This document shows, piece by piece, positions 37,627 to 52,600 of a stretch of DNA of 64,000 bases; within the stretch, counting starts at the first letter, position 1, and each line of letters opens with the position of its first letter. The notes beneath the pieces are model-generated. The model saw nothing but the letters and a program-made list of their open reading frames with translations, was not told the DNA's origin and did not search any database. Both the position numbers and the translations under genes were made by a program. The stretch comes from Megaleporinus macrocephalus (taxonomy: Eukaryota > Chordata > Actinopteri > Characiformes > Anostomidae). Location of the stretch: the NCBI GenBank assembly GCA_021613375.1, contig CM038721.1, positions 3,737,486 to 3,801,485 of the forward strand, in the 5' to 3' direction.

Positions 37627-40600
37627 CATAGTGATTCCTGATCCAAGTACCTCCAGGTGTCCAGTCCATGTTGCCTCTGACTCAGGTCTGTCATGTAGCT
37701 GCTATAGATGGGAATGTTGGGTTTTTTTTAGACTGGTGTGTCAATGTGAACTAAAAAAGCTATATTTGGAATATCTGAAGCCTTTCTTTTAAGCATGTGA
37801 TTTTTGCTGATACTTTGATTGATGATCATAAGGACTAATCTGAGCTCAATATGAGTTCTTTTAAATTAATACTTCACCTCAAAAATCTAATATCTGTTAC
37901 ATTAAATGCTAGTATGAGCATGTGACCAAAACCAGGCTAGCTAATGCTCACTTTTATCCTTAATAGCAATTTTGGGGCGAAATAGTCTAAATGCAATGCT
38001 AAAATGTAATTCAAAGGCTAAGCACCACTTATGGACACACCTGGTGATTTCACATAGTTTTACACACTGAAAATATATAAACATGACTTAAAATTAAATT
38101 TGCTGCTTAATTTACTTAAAATAGATGATTTGAATTAAATTGACGTAAAAACCCGAGCTCGCTACGGAAACTCCTGAACGCTACCGTGTGACGTCACTGG
38201 TGGACAACAGTGAACAGTGTCGCGGTACAACAGCACTATGACTGACTGGGACTGAGAATGTTCCAGAACTGCTTCTTCAGATTCTGATGATATTTCTGAA
38301 TTTGAATCTGAAAGAGCTGTAATATAGAAATAGACCACCATATCACTTAGTCCTGATACTTTTAGACCACCGTATCACTTAGTCCTGATACTTTTAGACC
38401 ACCATATCACTTAGTCCTGATACTTTTAGACCACCATATCACTTAGTCCTGATACTTTTAGACCACCATATCACTTAGTCCTGAGACTTTTAGACCACCA
38501 TATCACTTAGTCCTGATACTTTTAGTCAAACCACACCCACAACAGCAGCTCATCCTGAGTGTAAACAGTATCTAGATACATAACCAACATTATTCACGAC
38601 AACAGCCTAGCAACCATTCCACGTCCCATAACGTCCCATAGTGATAATCTTCAGACGTGAAATGATCTACAGATGATGGAGTGAGAGGACAGTCCTTTCC
38701 AACATGCCTGTTTACAATTGACAGGTTTAGTCCACTTTCTGGATATTTGGGGGTCTTTGGGTCGTTTGTGCTCGGGGGTCCACTTTACATCCAATTATTA
38801 CAGCCAAATACATCAAGACCTTTCTGTCACTGTGCATCACCGTAAGTGCATCTTCTACAGTTGTTGTCCACCATCTACGTCACACGCATAACACCTACGG
38901 CAGGTTCCAAACAGTGGGCGGAGCTAAACATTCTTTTAAGCCGACTTTGTAAACTTTTTTTACGTTTTCTGACTTTTAATAATCACAAGTTAGGATCTCA
39001 TACTTGACATTTTCATATTAGCTGGTGCTTAGACTTTAACAGATGATGTCATATTGACGGTGTACCACTAGCTTGAATTCTGTGTTAGCCAAGACAGTAA
39101 ACGTGGGTAAAGTCTTCCTTCCAAGTCCTTAAAAGTGAACTGCATGTTTTGGATGTTTCTTGTGAGGTTCTGTTTATATGCTCTTGTCATGACCATTTAA
39201 AAATCCATTGCATAATTAATTGCATGTGTAAGCCTGTGCGCTGGTCCACCTTGTGAATGCTTTGCTTGTCTGCAGTCTGCACTGTATAGCAGATTCAGCT
39301 CAAACTTCATCCTCAAATAAAAATATGTATTCCCTCTATGGAGGGCAAAGCTTCTCAAGCCTTATGTCATGATCTCTTCAGAAACCTATAGCACTAAATC
39401 CACCTGGTTCAGAAGTTCCAACTCAACTTTAAAGTAGTTTGTGGAGACTTTTAAGGATTCTTTGAAACCCAAGGCTCTTCACGGTGAGTTCTATGGGAGA
39501 AAAGGGACATGGACGCCTGTTCGCGCAGCTCAGATTTCGTTTTCCTCCTCATTTTCAACCACTGACCCATAAAACCTCAGCAACAGTAGTCGTTTAGATC
39601 ACCACCTGAGCGACTCAGAAAAAGCTACATCCCATCTTGTCCTCTCTCTCTATCTCTCTGTGTTTCTTGCTGTAGCTTAGCAGGAATGACCTGCGTCCCG
39701 GAGTGTGCCAATGGAACCTTTTTTAACCTGGAGGAAATGAAGTGCAGCCCCTGCCACATCTCCTGCTCCACTTGCACAGGTCCTATTACAATCACTCCTG
39801 TTCTGTTGTATTCTCTTATCCTCTGTGCTTTCAAGCAAACTGGATATTTCCAGTATTCTCCTCGTACTACCCTGTAGAATGGCCATTAACTGGACAGAGA
39901 TGTGCCTCAGAAGGCATGTAGTGTGGTATCCATGCTCAGCGGTGCTGAAAAAAAAAAACTAAAAGTTTGTTCAACTCTAATGAACAGCTTGCTGAAGTAA
40001 TGTGCCTTAAATTAGGCTCAGTAATTGGCCCAAGCTGCCTGAGCAGCACAAGCTGAACATCCTACCTACCATATACTCTCTTTACAGCAGGCCTAACGAT
40101 GCCTTCAGTGCTGCTGCTGTGTCTGGGGTGACACAGACGATTACAGAAGTATGTGACTGATATCTGCCAATCACTTACCGTGAATAAATTGACCGACAAA
40201 CTTACCTCGGCAACATTCAGATTTTTATTATTCAGATCGTCAGAGCGAGCTTGTTAGTGGAGAGCGTTCAGCGTAGCGTCTGTCGCATAGCAACTGTGCT
40301 TTGACCACGTTGTGTAATGGATTGTTGACTTTGAATTAGCCACGTACACGTTACACAAAGAAAAGTTTTTATACAATGCTAAAAATAAAAGCCGTAATGA
40401 GTAGGTAGAGAAGCCGTGAGTACAGAAAAGACTGGGTATACTTTGAAACTGATCATAAGAACGAGGCTCTACGATACCTGTGTAGCCACATGCTCTAAAT
40501 GAGTACGAGCACGGGATAAATCTAAAGTCTATTATCTGTCGTCTAGGTTCTTTAGGGAGATTGGATGAGTTAATTCAACAAAAACAAATCCTCCACCCCA

Positions 40601-43600
40601 AGGAAGCATATTAAATCTTGCAACAATACACACTGGATAAAGAGATAAATAAACAAAATTAATAATAACAATGCAAAAAAAATTGAGATCTCAATAAAAC
40701 AAAAAAAAACTAAAATATTTTATAATTATCAACAATTTCCCTTCTCCTGAGTGCACTCAGTCCCTACCGCCCCTTTCACACCACATTGTCTCTGTCCCTG
40801 ATCCCCGAGGCGACGAGGCATCCAGTAGCTGAAGATGGGTGTTCGATAACTGATGATCCAGAGACGGCGGTGCAGCTCAGCGATGGCAGTAGGGCAGTCT
40901 AGTTTAAATGTAGCTCAGTAATAATTATATATGTAGAAAGAAAAAAAACAGCCAGGATCTGTCAATGTATCGCGCACAAGCAATTAAATTATAAGCAGGG
41001 GCATGTGGGGACAACTTTCTTCAAAATCTGTGTCTATTTCAATATATTTTTCCAGGACAAAAATCATTAAAACTCTCAACTAAAATCCTCTCAGTACAGA
41101 AACAGCAGTGTTTTTAAAAGAAAGCAGCACCAACTGACTTCTTCTGACATTCAAAGTCAGTATTTAAAGAGACGGTACATGTTCAAGCCACCAGACCAAC
41201 AATTTTATGATTTCCCACTAGTGCTTTTGCCTCTCTATGCTGCAGCTCACAATGACATAGGTTACACATGCAATAAAAACCGGGCCCAGTTGATTTAATA
41301 GTGCTGCAATTAAGGCTTCTTGCCACCGAGAAGCTGTAGTTCTAGTTTTCATTATAATAATAATAATAATAATGATGATGATGATGATGAAGGTGTTAGA
41401 AAGAGCCAAACAGTCCCAGACAAACAGCTTTGATCGTGTTTCTATGTGACACCAGCAGTCCCGAGACCCACGTCGCCGTCCCGGCCTATCTAATTAGCTT
41501 AAGTCATTATGCCAGCCTGCCCTGGAGAGGCAGAGACACACAAGGCATTTGGTTCACCGAGTCTATGCATTACGCACAGAGGATGTTATTGACCTGCAGC
41601 ACTGAGGAAAATACACTGACAGCTTAAACCAGATCCGTGCACATGTGTGTGTGTGTGCGTGCGTGCATCCCATGAGATGACATTCTGTGAGTGTATGGCT
41701 TAATTAGTTCAGCCAGAGCTCTTCTCTGCATCACTGGGTAGGATTGCAAAGGGAGGGTTGTCTTAGAATCTTTATTGGCAGACGTGTGCGCGTGAGACTG
41801 TGTGATTTGGAAAGAGAGTACACAGTTGTGGTTGTGAGGGCTCTGTGACTTTGTAACTGTCTCTCTCTTGTGATTTACTCATCGTCTTTAGAATGCCAGA
41901 TCCTCATTCGTGTATTGGGCCTTTGCATTAAATGAAGAGATAAATAATAAGGCAGCTTCTTACTTCATAAGACCCACTATTCCTATACAATGTCCTATAC
42001 CCACAGTGTTTACTCTATATATCAGTGAATCGTTGTACCTGATGATGTTGAAGTTAGCATTAAGAAAGTCAGTGACCCTGTTTACTGGTATTCTTTTGAT
42101 CAAAATGTTTTATTTCTTTAGTAAGATACAGCAGTACAAATCGAGCAGCCAGCAAAGTAGGTACACAAGCCAGGTTTTGCACAAATTAAATGAGAGGTAT
42201 ATATATTTTTACACTGGATGGTTCTCACGGGAGACTTACGGGATAAACAAGCAAGCAGCAAACTAACAAAAGCAGTAGCCAAAAGCTGTATTTCTCTTTG
42301 AGAGGCTCCACTCCACTCAATATATATATTTATCGTCACTGTCCAATGAAAATCTCCAAAATTGCAACTTTACAGAAAAGACCAAAAATGTACTTTACTT
42401 TCAGTGTAAGTCAATGGAACCAGAATTCTTTCCAAGCTATTTTGAAGCAATTCTATTGGTCCTTTCATCATGAAATTTTCACAAGATGTAAATGACCATT
42501 GGTGTGTTCACATAATGTAGAAAACTTAAAATTGACAAAAATGGATATACCTGAAAAACATGTATCCCATGCATTTTCTCAAATACATGACAGCTGCTCT
42601 TTATATCTTGTGAAAGTTTCATGAATTATGGACCAATAGAAATGCTCCAAAATCTTCTTTACATTGACTTACAATGAAACTTAAGCCCCCCCCCCAACAC
42701 ACACACACCCCACTACATACCACACATGCGGGCTGCACCTCCCTGTCAGAATTTTTACAGATAAAAATACATATCGTTGCGTAACATAACCCATGAATGT
42801 TTAGACTTAAAGCGAATCCATGATTCATGATACTAGAGGTGGAAAACACTTCCCTGTATGAACTGCGCCTTCTCCTTTGCAGGGCCTGGAATGGAGGAGT
42901 GCATCCATTGTGCCCAAGACTTCCTGCAGCAGGAGTGGCGGTGCGTCCAGAAATGCTCCTCTGGATACTATGAGGGCGAAGGAGCAGGATCCCCACAGAG
43001 GATGTGCCGAAAGTGAGTCTCATGCTGGCTTTCAGCATCGCTGTGGAATAGCAATAACACACTGCAGTATGCTCTCTAACTATTGGCAGCTGTCCTAGCC
43101 TGAAAATGTGGTTTGATTTATGCGTGAAACTCTTGCAGTCACGAACCTGTTTAGGCAATCAGTTTGGAGCAATGGCTAAATTCTTCGATGCGCCCATTGG
43201 CAGCGTTGAAGATGTTTTTAAGGGTCTGTTAGCAATGACACATTTAATTGGGACTCTCTGAAATTGGATGCCCACTGAACACCCTTAATATTGCTCAGTG
43301 AAGGAGTGTTTTCCACTTGTCGCTCACAAATTAATTCCAGGTCACCATACTGAAGTCATTCTGTGCAAGTTCTAGTACTTAGGTCTCCGAAAAGCAATCT
43401 CTCTGAACATCTGTGCCTAATTAGAGGTGTGTGCTGGCTGCTGTTCAAGAGGCTCTGATTGGTGAGATCATACACTTAATGAAAAAGGCAGAAAGAGGCT
43501 GTGAGAGGAGAGAAACAAACAGTGAAATCAAGATGGAGAGACAGTGGAGAGAGAATGAGACTAGGATGAGTCGTGACAATTTCATGATGAAACATGGCTC

Positions 43601-46600
43601 ATTCTCAATTTTCTCAGCATTTGGACTGGAACAGAAGTTTACTCTAAGAAGCGCCATTGTTTCTTATATTAATGCCTTCATGGCTAAAATCGCAGGGTTA
43701 GATGTAAAGGATTATAAAACTAAAGGTAGTGTTTATTATCATTTGATTTATTTGTCTGTCAGTGTCTTAAAGGGAACCCCGGCTGGTAACACTTAGCCTT
43801 AATATGTTGTAATGACTCTATATTATTAAAACAGGTTGTTAAAAATCACTAAAAGTATCAGATGTATTAGATTTTTTGATAGGATAATTTTGATAGGATA
43901 ATATTTAGGATATTTTGATAGCCTAAATTGCACAAAGCTGAAGTCTGCTTCCTATTCGCCAGCTTCCAGGTTTGAATTTTCCTGTTTCACCTTACACGGT
44001 GGGGTAGCATGGCGCCTCAGGCTACTGAGGCAATCAGACATCATTTAAGGTAGAATGGTAAATTTGAAAAGGCTGGCTTCACCACCACTTTACCTCTAAC
44101 TTTAGGACAGATTGTTAGAACACTGGCTCTCTTCAGGTCTGGTTTCTTAGTTTTGACCAGTGGTGACGCTGCAGAGGAGGACTGGGTTTGCTATTGTGTT
44201 GTCTTTGTTCAGCGATTTCTCGCTTCTTCTCTTCAGCACCGTGAACAATACCCCCCAACAACGTTGCCCATATTCAGCCTGATCTTATTTGGGGTCTTTG
44301 TGTGTGACGTCAATACATAAAGACGTCTGATGTGATCTGTAAAACTCCTGCCTTCTAAATTAATATTTCAGGGAGACGTGCAGCAGCGTACGGGCTCCAT
44401 ATCTGAGCAGATTTGGGTTCTTTTAACTCTGTAATGTGAAATCTTTCAAGGTTAACGAGTACGTCTTACAGCTTAAAAAAATCAGACCGCCTAGTCTCAA
44501 ATATACTTCTGAGAAAAGTCTGTTTTTCAAATGTTCTGCCCACCGCCGTCCACCTCCGCCTTTGCAGTGTTTGGTTTGATGATCATGTTATACATGTCAT
44601 GAGTCACAGTCAATGTTCCTTTCTTAATCTCCATAATTGTCAATAAATCAAGACTTTGCTGCATAGTCTGAGAGGAGCACAGTGAACCAATGCAAATCTC
44701 TCACCTCCTGCAGCAGGAGGTGGATTTACAGCACCGTCACCCCGTTTTAGATGTCTGTAATGGGTCACTACAGCTGCCTTTGCCCCATGGCTGATAAATC
44801 GGGGCACTCTATGAAAGCTGTCTAAAGCAAATAGTTCCCTTTAAAGAAGGTCATGGATGGCGAAATGGATTTGAAGGAATGGAAAGGTTAGCTGGTATAT
44901 ATATGGTTGTGTGTTTGTAGAGGTGACGAGAGCAGACAGCCATAAAATAGAGGTAAAGTTTGACCCTGAGGAAGAATGTCCAGAGCACAGGGCATTAGTT
45001 AAAACCATGTACTACCTGCGAGAATGACAAACACACGCCGTAAAAGGTGTGACCGTTCCCCAAGGTCACAAGCAGAGAGCATTTGTTAATGGAAGTGCCA
45101 GAGTCGTCTAAGGTTTTATTTCCTGCTGCTGATTCGTTTGATATGAGGCTCCAGGCTCTCAGAGGTTCAGGCCCCACAAAAGGTGACAGCAACGCGGCAG
45201 GAGGAACAATGCAATTATTGGCCTGCGATTGGTTAAAAATATGATCCAGGCACAGCCTTTCTTTTTATACTTTACAGGTTTTTATACATTACAGTTCAGA
45301 GTCAGCACCTTCTTATGGATCACGTTTGTTTGCGATATTGACACATCATTTCTGAGACCTAATTAGAACCAGAGTGTGAGTTATCATCATTGATATTCAT
45401 AATTAATATTCAGTGGTTGTCCTGAGTTCAGCTTGAGCCATCAGATTGAGGTCGAACTCTCCGTCACTGTGTGTTCTCTGTTGTGTAAGTTCGTATCTCT
45501 TATTTATTATTTATATGCTAAACTGAGATAAACAAGGAGGCCAGATCGTGATAATAGGAAAACTGATAAAAAGGTTTCGTCTGAGTCCAGTTTTGCTTGA
45601 GTTTATTCATTAGCTCACAGTAAGCAGCCCAAAACACATCAGGCCCACTGGGAATTCTCCTGACTCTCCCGATTACTCTGGCATTGTAGGCTGCAGTTTG
45701 TAAAGCCCAGTGTCCTTGACAGCAGACAATGGTTAGTTATTCAAGGCAGTCAGTGCCATTATTTTTAAAATTTTCTTAGTTATACTTTGGTGCCGTGTTG
45801 TTTAAGTTTTTTCATCATTTCAAAACTGGCTACAGAGGCGTCTGCATGCTAACAAGGACTTTGCTCTGTGCTTCTGTTCTTCGTTATATTCTGCATGTTG
45901 AGTAGGATGTTGTGTTTTCAAGTGGTATCTAACCTGTAATGTAAAGGTTATTGGGTACATCTTGCTGCTTGGCATGAACAGTGATTACGAATAGTCTGTA
46001 CCCCTCATAGAAATCGTGACTTTATTTGATTCTGGCAGATTTTGGTAAATAAAGAAAATAACGAACGCACACCGACATGAGTTTGTGGCAGGAGTGTGAT
46101 TGAGTACCTATACATCATAACTCTAAAATTACTACACACAGATCTAGGGTTGTACGATATATATGATAATATCTTAATTGCTGTGTTAACGACATGCAAG
46201 CTAACGTTATCGAGTACACTACTGACTGGGAAAACAACAACAATCAAAACTCCTCGATGCCACACGTTCACTACTACATGCTTTAGTACAGGCTGCTGCG
46301 AGTGCGCATTGAGAGTGCCCATATTGCTAGAACTATTTTCTGATAACGACATTCTCCACTTCCACCTTAAATGGTGCTGAGGTTACATTCTGGTGCCCGA
46401 GGGGTTATAATAACATATAAGGGTTATATAGTTCCAAAGTTCTAAATATGGGCATGGTGCAGAATGACACATGACTTTAGTGGTCTCTTTGTGTCACATT
46501 GTAAAGTGTTGGGTTAATTTGGTACAAATATAGGCCTTACAGTAACAGTACAGCAGCACATTACAGAATATATCTACATGCATTACTCATATCTTTAACA

Positions 46601-49600
46601 GAACATAAATAATTTAGCACAATTTATTTATCTGTGTCTGTTCTTATACACAGTTTGCACATGCGTGTGCTGCCTATAACAGCTCACTGCAGTTATGAAT
46701 GAGCAGTCTTATGTGAAGGTGGGAGCGGAACAAGTTCATCTGTTGAATCATCTAATTACAGTTATTAGAAACTAAAGGATCAATAGCCATGTGATACTCA
46801 AAGAGAACCTGAAATGACCAGTTCAAAGGCAGAGAAGAATGACCGGCCTTTTAAGCATAAATATGACCTAAAATCTAATCAGGTTTTTAAGTAGTTATAG
46901 AGAAGCCAGTTATACAAATGAGATAAATATATTATACTGGGTCGTTTATTTATTGAGGAAATGATCCAGTATTGCTTATCTGTGAGTATATGAACCTTTG
47001 CTTCTGGTATCTGGTGTGACCCCCTTGTGCAGCACGTTGATCAGTCCTGCACTTCAGCTTGGAGGAATTTTAGCCTGTATCTCTCCACAGAACAGCTTTT
47101 ACTCTGCTATCTTGGTGAGCTTCCTGTGCTGCTCACTTCAGGTCTTTCCAGAGCATTTCTCAGGATTAAGGTCTGGACTTTCCAAATCATTAGTGTCATT
47201 GTCTTGAGGCATGATCCTCATTCTCTTGAGATTCAGGTCTGACATTTAGGTCCTAACATTTTCTTTTCTGGTGGAATCCAGAATTTATTGCTCTATGAAA
47301 GATGGCAAGCCATCCTCACCCAGATGCAGTGAAACAGGCTCAAACCATCATACCTCCACCACCATGTTTCGCATATGGGATTCTTGGAAATTGAAAGGTT
47401 CTTATGCTGGAATGCAGTTACCCTTCCTCCAGACAGTCCAAACACTTTTCATTTAAACCAAAAATAGCTTTCTGTCTTGCCCACATGATATTTATTAATA
47501 TTTAACTGCAGACGGGGAGCAGTGTTTTTAAGATCGTAGTCTTTCTTCTGGCCACCCCGCCATGCACACTATTGTTGCATTATATAATTTAAGAGTAATT
47601 TCCGTAATGTGTTATGGGATCTGCTAGATCTCTGTTCTTTAAATGCAGCAGGGTGGACATTCACACCTACTCATTATCCCAATATTTGAGCACCTGATTT
47701 TTATATTAAACTTCAAATCACTTGCTAACGTTAGAGTTTCACAGATATAACATACTAGATTATTTTCCTTCATAAATAAATTACTAAATATAACTTTTTT
47801 GTCTCATTTGTTTGACTGGGTTCCCTATATCTGCTTTTAAGGATTTTTTAAATCTGATTATGTTTGTGTTATGAAATTTACAAGAATTCACAAACATTAA
47901 AATTTGATTGTGCAGTGTTTAATCCCAAGTTGTTGTTATCATCAATATTTCAGTCACTAAAAATTTTGCACAAATCAGCATGAATGTGTGAGATACTGTT
48001 GGGATAATCTGTTGGGACGTTCAACATTCCAGCCATTCCTTTAAATTATGATTCTGCATGGCGGGTTACTGTCTCACACCACCACATTCAGCTCAGCACT
48101 TTCAATCCCAGATGTGTTTCAAGCTTATTCCCATCTTACAATTTCCCTCCTCTCGCTGGCTTTGGATGTGTGTGTGCGTGTATGTGTGTGTGAGTGTGTG
48201 TCTGTCATGCTGAGCACTGACACTCAGTGGAACGGCCCAGTTCAGTGCACCAGGCCCGGACAGCCGGATGCCCTCATACATATTCATGGCATGGTGCTCC
48301 GGTTTTGTTGCCTTGCTTCCTTCATCCATACAAAAGTGGGAAGTTACAAGCTGTCATTTGCATTTCCCAAAACTTCCCTTCGTTGAGCTGGTTAAAAAGA
48401 TGTAATGAAGTAGGAAGCTCATGTAGGTGGTTTATATGACAGCTGTTTTTCACCTGTGTGTACACGTCTGTGTTTTATGTTTTGCTATTTCCAGATGCGA
48501 AGAGAACTGCCTAAGCTGCCAGGGGCCTGGAACGAGCTGCACGCAGTGTAGGGATGGATACAATCTAGTCGGGGGCTCCTGCATTGTCAACGCCACCTGT
48601 AACAATGGTATGTCCAAACGAGGCTTGTTATGGAAAAATGGTGACACTTTGATTAGACTTCGTAAAAAAGAAATCAAAATGAAATCATTTTAATTGTATA
48701 GCGCTTTTAACAACTGATGTCGTCACAAAGCAGCTTTACAGGAAGTTAGTGATAAGAAATGTTTATTAGAGCGTACATAAGCCTAAGAAGAAAATAACAC
48801 AGAAGAAAACCATAGAAATCATAGAACAAACATAGAAAACCCCCCAGTGAGCAAACCATAGGCTACAGTGGCAAGGAAAAACTGGAGCTGGAGGAAGAAA
48901 CCTTGGGAGGAACCAAGACTCACAAGGGGGGACCCATCCTCCACTGGTCAAACTACTCAAACAGTACTGATATAAAGACTGTAGCACCTTGTACTTCTGT
49001 TCAGTTGAGAACAGTGAGAGTGATGATGACAGTAATGAAGGTAGAAGGTTGGTGGAAACTAGTTAGAGTCCATGTAAATTTCAGACGAGTCTATAGTGAA
49101 GGTTAGGCAGCTAGTTTGAGGCTGGGTAGCTGGTTGACACGGGTAACATCAGGTTCCCGACGATCATTCTGGTGGGTGACTTGGGTGGCAGGGGAACCTG
49201 GCGGCCAGTCTTCCATCAGTGTCAGTCAGGACAGGTGGGCAGTCATACTCGGAAAAGATAAAGAGATAGAATCAGTTCTGTTTGAATGTATGGAGATAGA
49301 GAGAATGTTCAACATTATCAGAGTGTAGCTAACGACTCAGATCTGACTATAACAGCAAAAGAGAGAACCAGAAGATAACACAACAACGGGGGCACCCTGA
49401 AACACTGGCATCCCACTGCTCCATCATCCACAAACCTGAGTGACCGCATCCAAGTGGTGGGACGACAGCACCAGCATCTCAGTTTACCACAATTGCCTGT
49501 GTCCATGAACCCCTGGAACTACAACTTTTATCAACAGGAAACATTAATTACCAAAAGCTAAACTAAACAAGTACGTTTTCAGCCTAGATTTGAAGATTGA

Positions 49601-52600
49601 GACTGTGTCTGAGTCCCGGACATTATCTGGAAGACTATTCCAGAGTTGGGGGGCTTTATAAGAAAAGGGTCTTCCCCCTGCTGAGGATTTTTTTAAATTC
49701 TGGGAACTAATAAGAAGCCAGCCCACTGTGATCTAAATGATCGAGATGGTTCATAATAGGAAAGGAGGTCTTGCAGGTACTCCGGAGCAAGACCGTGTAA
49801 GTCTTTGTTTGTCAAAAGCAGAATTTTATAGTCGATACGGAATTTAATTGGAAGCCGATGCGGAGACGAATTTTATGCAAATGAATCCGGCCAACGCAAT
49901 GCGTCTATCCAATGGGAAGAGGGCACGTGGTCACGCGACGAGTGTCCTCAACATATGAAATATTAGTTCCATATTCAGAACTAAATTAAAATATATTCAA
50001 ATATATAAAAATAATGTAAATATTGTATGAAATAGCCGATGTTGAACACGAGCATTAATCACTGCTGCCCCGTCACCCCTGGAAACGCACATACCTGATT
50101 CCATTGGACGACGCATGGAACACCCTTGTTATGCCCACATGCGGCCAGCTGAAGGGAGGGAGTGCGTTCTCGTATGTTGGCGCGACGGAGCAGTTGTAAA
50201 TGCAGCATAAGTCTGGTTAACTTGAGCTCTGGTTCTTTTTCCCCCTCTGTGTGATTCGTTCAGACAGGTGTGAATGCAGTAATTGACCCTTGAGAGGGGG
50301 TGGTTTCGGTCCAGTCTCAAACAAATTCTGGAGCGGTTTGTTTGTGGTAGGAAAGTGTTCCAACCTCAATCCAACCCAATTGCCAGGCCTATTCTGGAAG
50401 TCTGATACTGTCCAGATAATGACCACAGCTATAAAACAAAGCCCCCTCTGCTTTTGCTCAATGTTAAATTACATAGAAACATGCACAAGCCCAAACCACA
50501 GGACCTTCTCTCTGTATTTGCTTTCTTGCTCCTGCTTCAGGCACATTTAACCAATAGATGGATACTGTATAGATCCCAGAGGGAAATTCAAGATCTCAGC
50601 ATTTAATCAATCCGTACAGTAAAACATTCACATACACACACAGTAGTGAACAGAGCACACTTGCCTGGAGCGGTGGGCAGCCCTACCCGGTGCCTTGCTC
50701 AAGGGAACTTCAGTCGTGTCCTGTTGCTTCATGGGATCGTACCGGCAACCTTCCGGTCACAAGGCTGGTTCCCTAACTTCCAACCCACAATATGCGAAGC
50801 AAACAACCTCACAAGGTTTGGATTTTCCTCCGTGTGAAAAGAAACCGAACCGATGGGAAACCAACACAGAGCTTCTCAGTAATAGTAGTCCTGTTCAAAA
50901 GACAAACAAAACCTGTTAATGAACAGTGGCACTTCAGTTTTGGGTCAACCGGCAGACAAGGCTGACCTATAACGAGGTGCTTTATCTTGAAATTCAGAAG
51001 AGAGCAACTGTAGTCCACAACATTTTTCCCAATGGTGTAGTTAGAAGAAGACTGAAAATGAAAGATTTTGAATACACCTCTGACAGGACAGCATGTTTTC
51101 TGTAGACAGGCAGCATTTGTTAGGCTGAATAAGCCCACTTAATATTATTCTACCAGATATCATATATTTAACCATTTCCTCTTTTTGGTTTATATGTGTT
51201 TGTTCTTATACACAGTTTGCACATGCGTGTGCTGCCTATGACTTATGAATGAGCAGCCTTACGTGAATGTGGGAGCAAGTTCATCTGTTGAATCATTTAA
51301 TCACAGCTATTAGAAAGTAAATTATCAATATCCATGTGATACAGAAAAGAGAACCTGATTGAACTGACCAGTTCAAAGGCTGGGAAGAATGACCAGCCTT
51401 TTATACATAAATATGACCTAAAATCTAATCGGGGTTTTCAAAAAAGTAGATATAAAGAAACCAGTTATACAAATAAGATAAAGATGTTATACTGGGTTGT
51501 TTATTTATTGAGGAAATGATCCAGTATTGCTTATCTGTGAGTGGCAAAAGTATATGAACCTTTGCTTCTGGTATCTGGTGTGACTCTTGTGCAGCACGTT
51601 GATCAGTCCTGCACTTCAGCTTGGAGGAATTTTAGCCTGTATCTCTCCACAGAACAGCTTTTACTCTGATATCTTGGTGGGCTTCCTGTACTGCTCACTT
51701 CAGGTCTTTCCAGAGCATTTCTCAGGATTAAGGTCTGGACTTTCCAAATCATTAGTGTCATTGTCTTGAGGCATGATCCTCATTCTCTTGAGATTCAGGT
51801 CTGACTTTTAGGTCCTAACATTTTCTTTTCTGGTGGATTCTTTTCTGGATTCATATTATTCTACCAGATATTAACTTGTTCCTGTTAACCTTCAAGGTTA
51901 TGAATTTCCATCATGGCTGTTGTGGTTAGTTTTAGGAAACCACAGATGCCCAATCCTGTACAAATCAGGTTACATTATCGGAACTTGGTAAAATTAATCA
52001 AGCTTGAATGGGGTTTTATTGGCCAAACAGCTACACCACCAATTTAGTTTACTACTCAGTCTACAGTGCAGTTCCAGAAAGTAGATTTAAGGTCCCTATT
52101 CGAAGATCTCTGCTCTATATTGTTCATATAAGGCACAATAAAATATTCAAATCAGAAATTGCATAAACACAAGCTAGAGGAAGTCACACAGTTGTTGTTT
52201 TCATCAAGTTGCGTTTGTTACATTTATCAAATTCAGAAATATTCACTAATTGCAGTTGTATTTAAAACTGGGCTGACCAGTCTGCAAAGTTGTGTTGGAT
52301 CCAACCTGGTCAGCAGAAATGTCACAGTACTGATTCATGCCTCATTTAATCTGTTTCACCTGCGCCGAGGGATGCGTTTTCTGTGGAGCTCTCCAACAGA
52401 AAGCCCTCTCTCACCGCAGTTAGCTGGAGAGGAGATATGGTAGGCAGGAGTCACGTCCTCAAGCAGCGCATTGTTTCACAGCCCGCTTTTAGCTGATGTG
52501 AAGAACACAAGTATTGCATTGTGGGTGCTTGTTCTGCGTGTAATGACTCTATCCTAGTTAATCTGAATTACTTTGAGTAGGAGTGTCCTGCTTTGCTCTC

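Noticed and set aside
43431..43796. 121-codon + strand ORF
   Set aside because: No family resemblance; its 3' end runs into the TTAA-type MITE end at 43771, so it is not a conserved gene.
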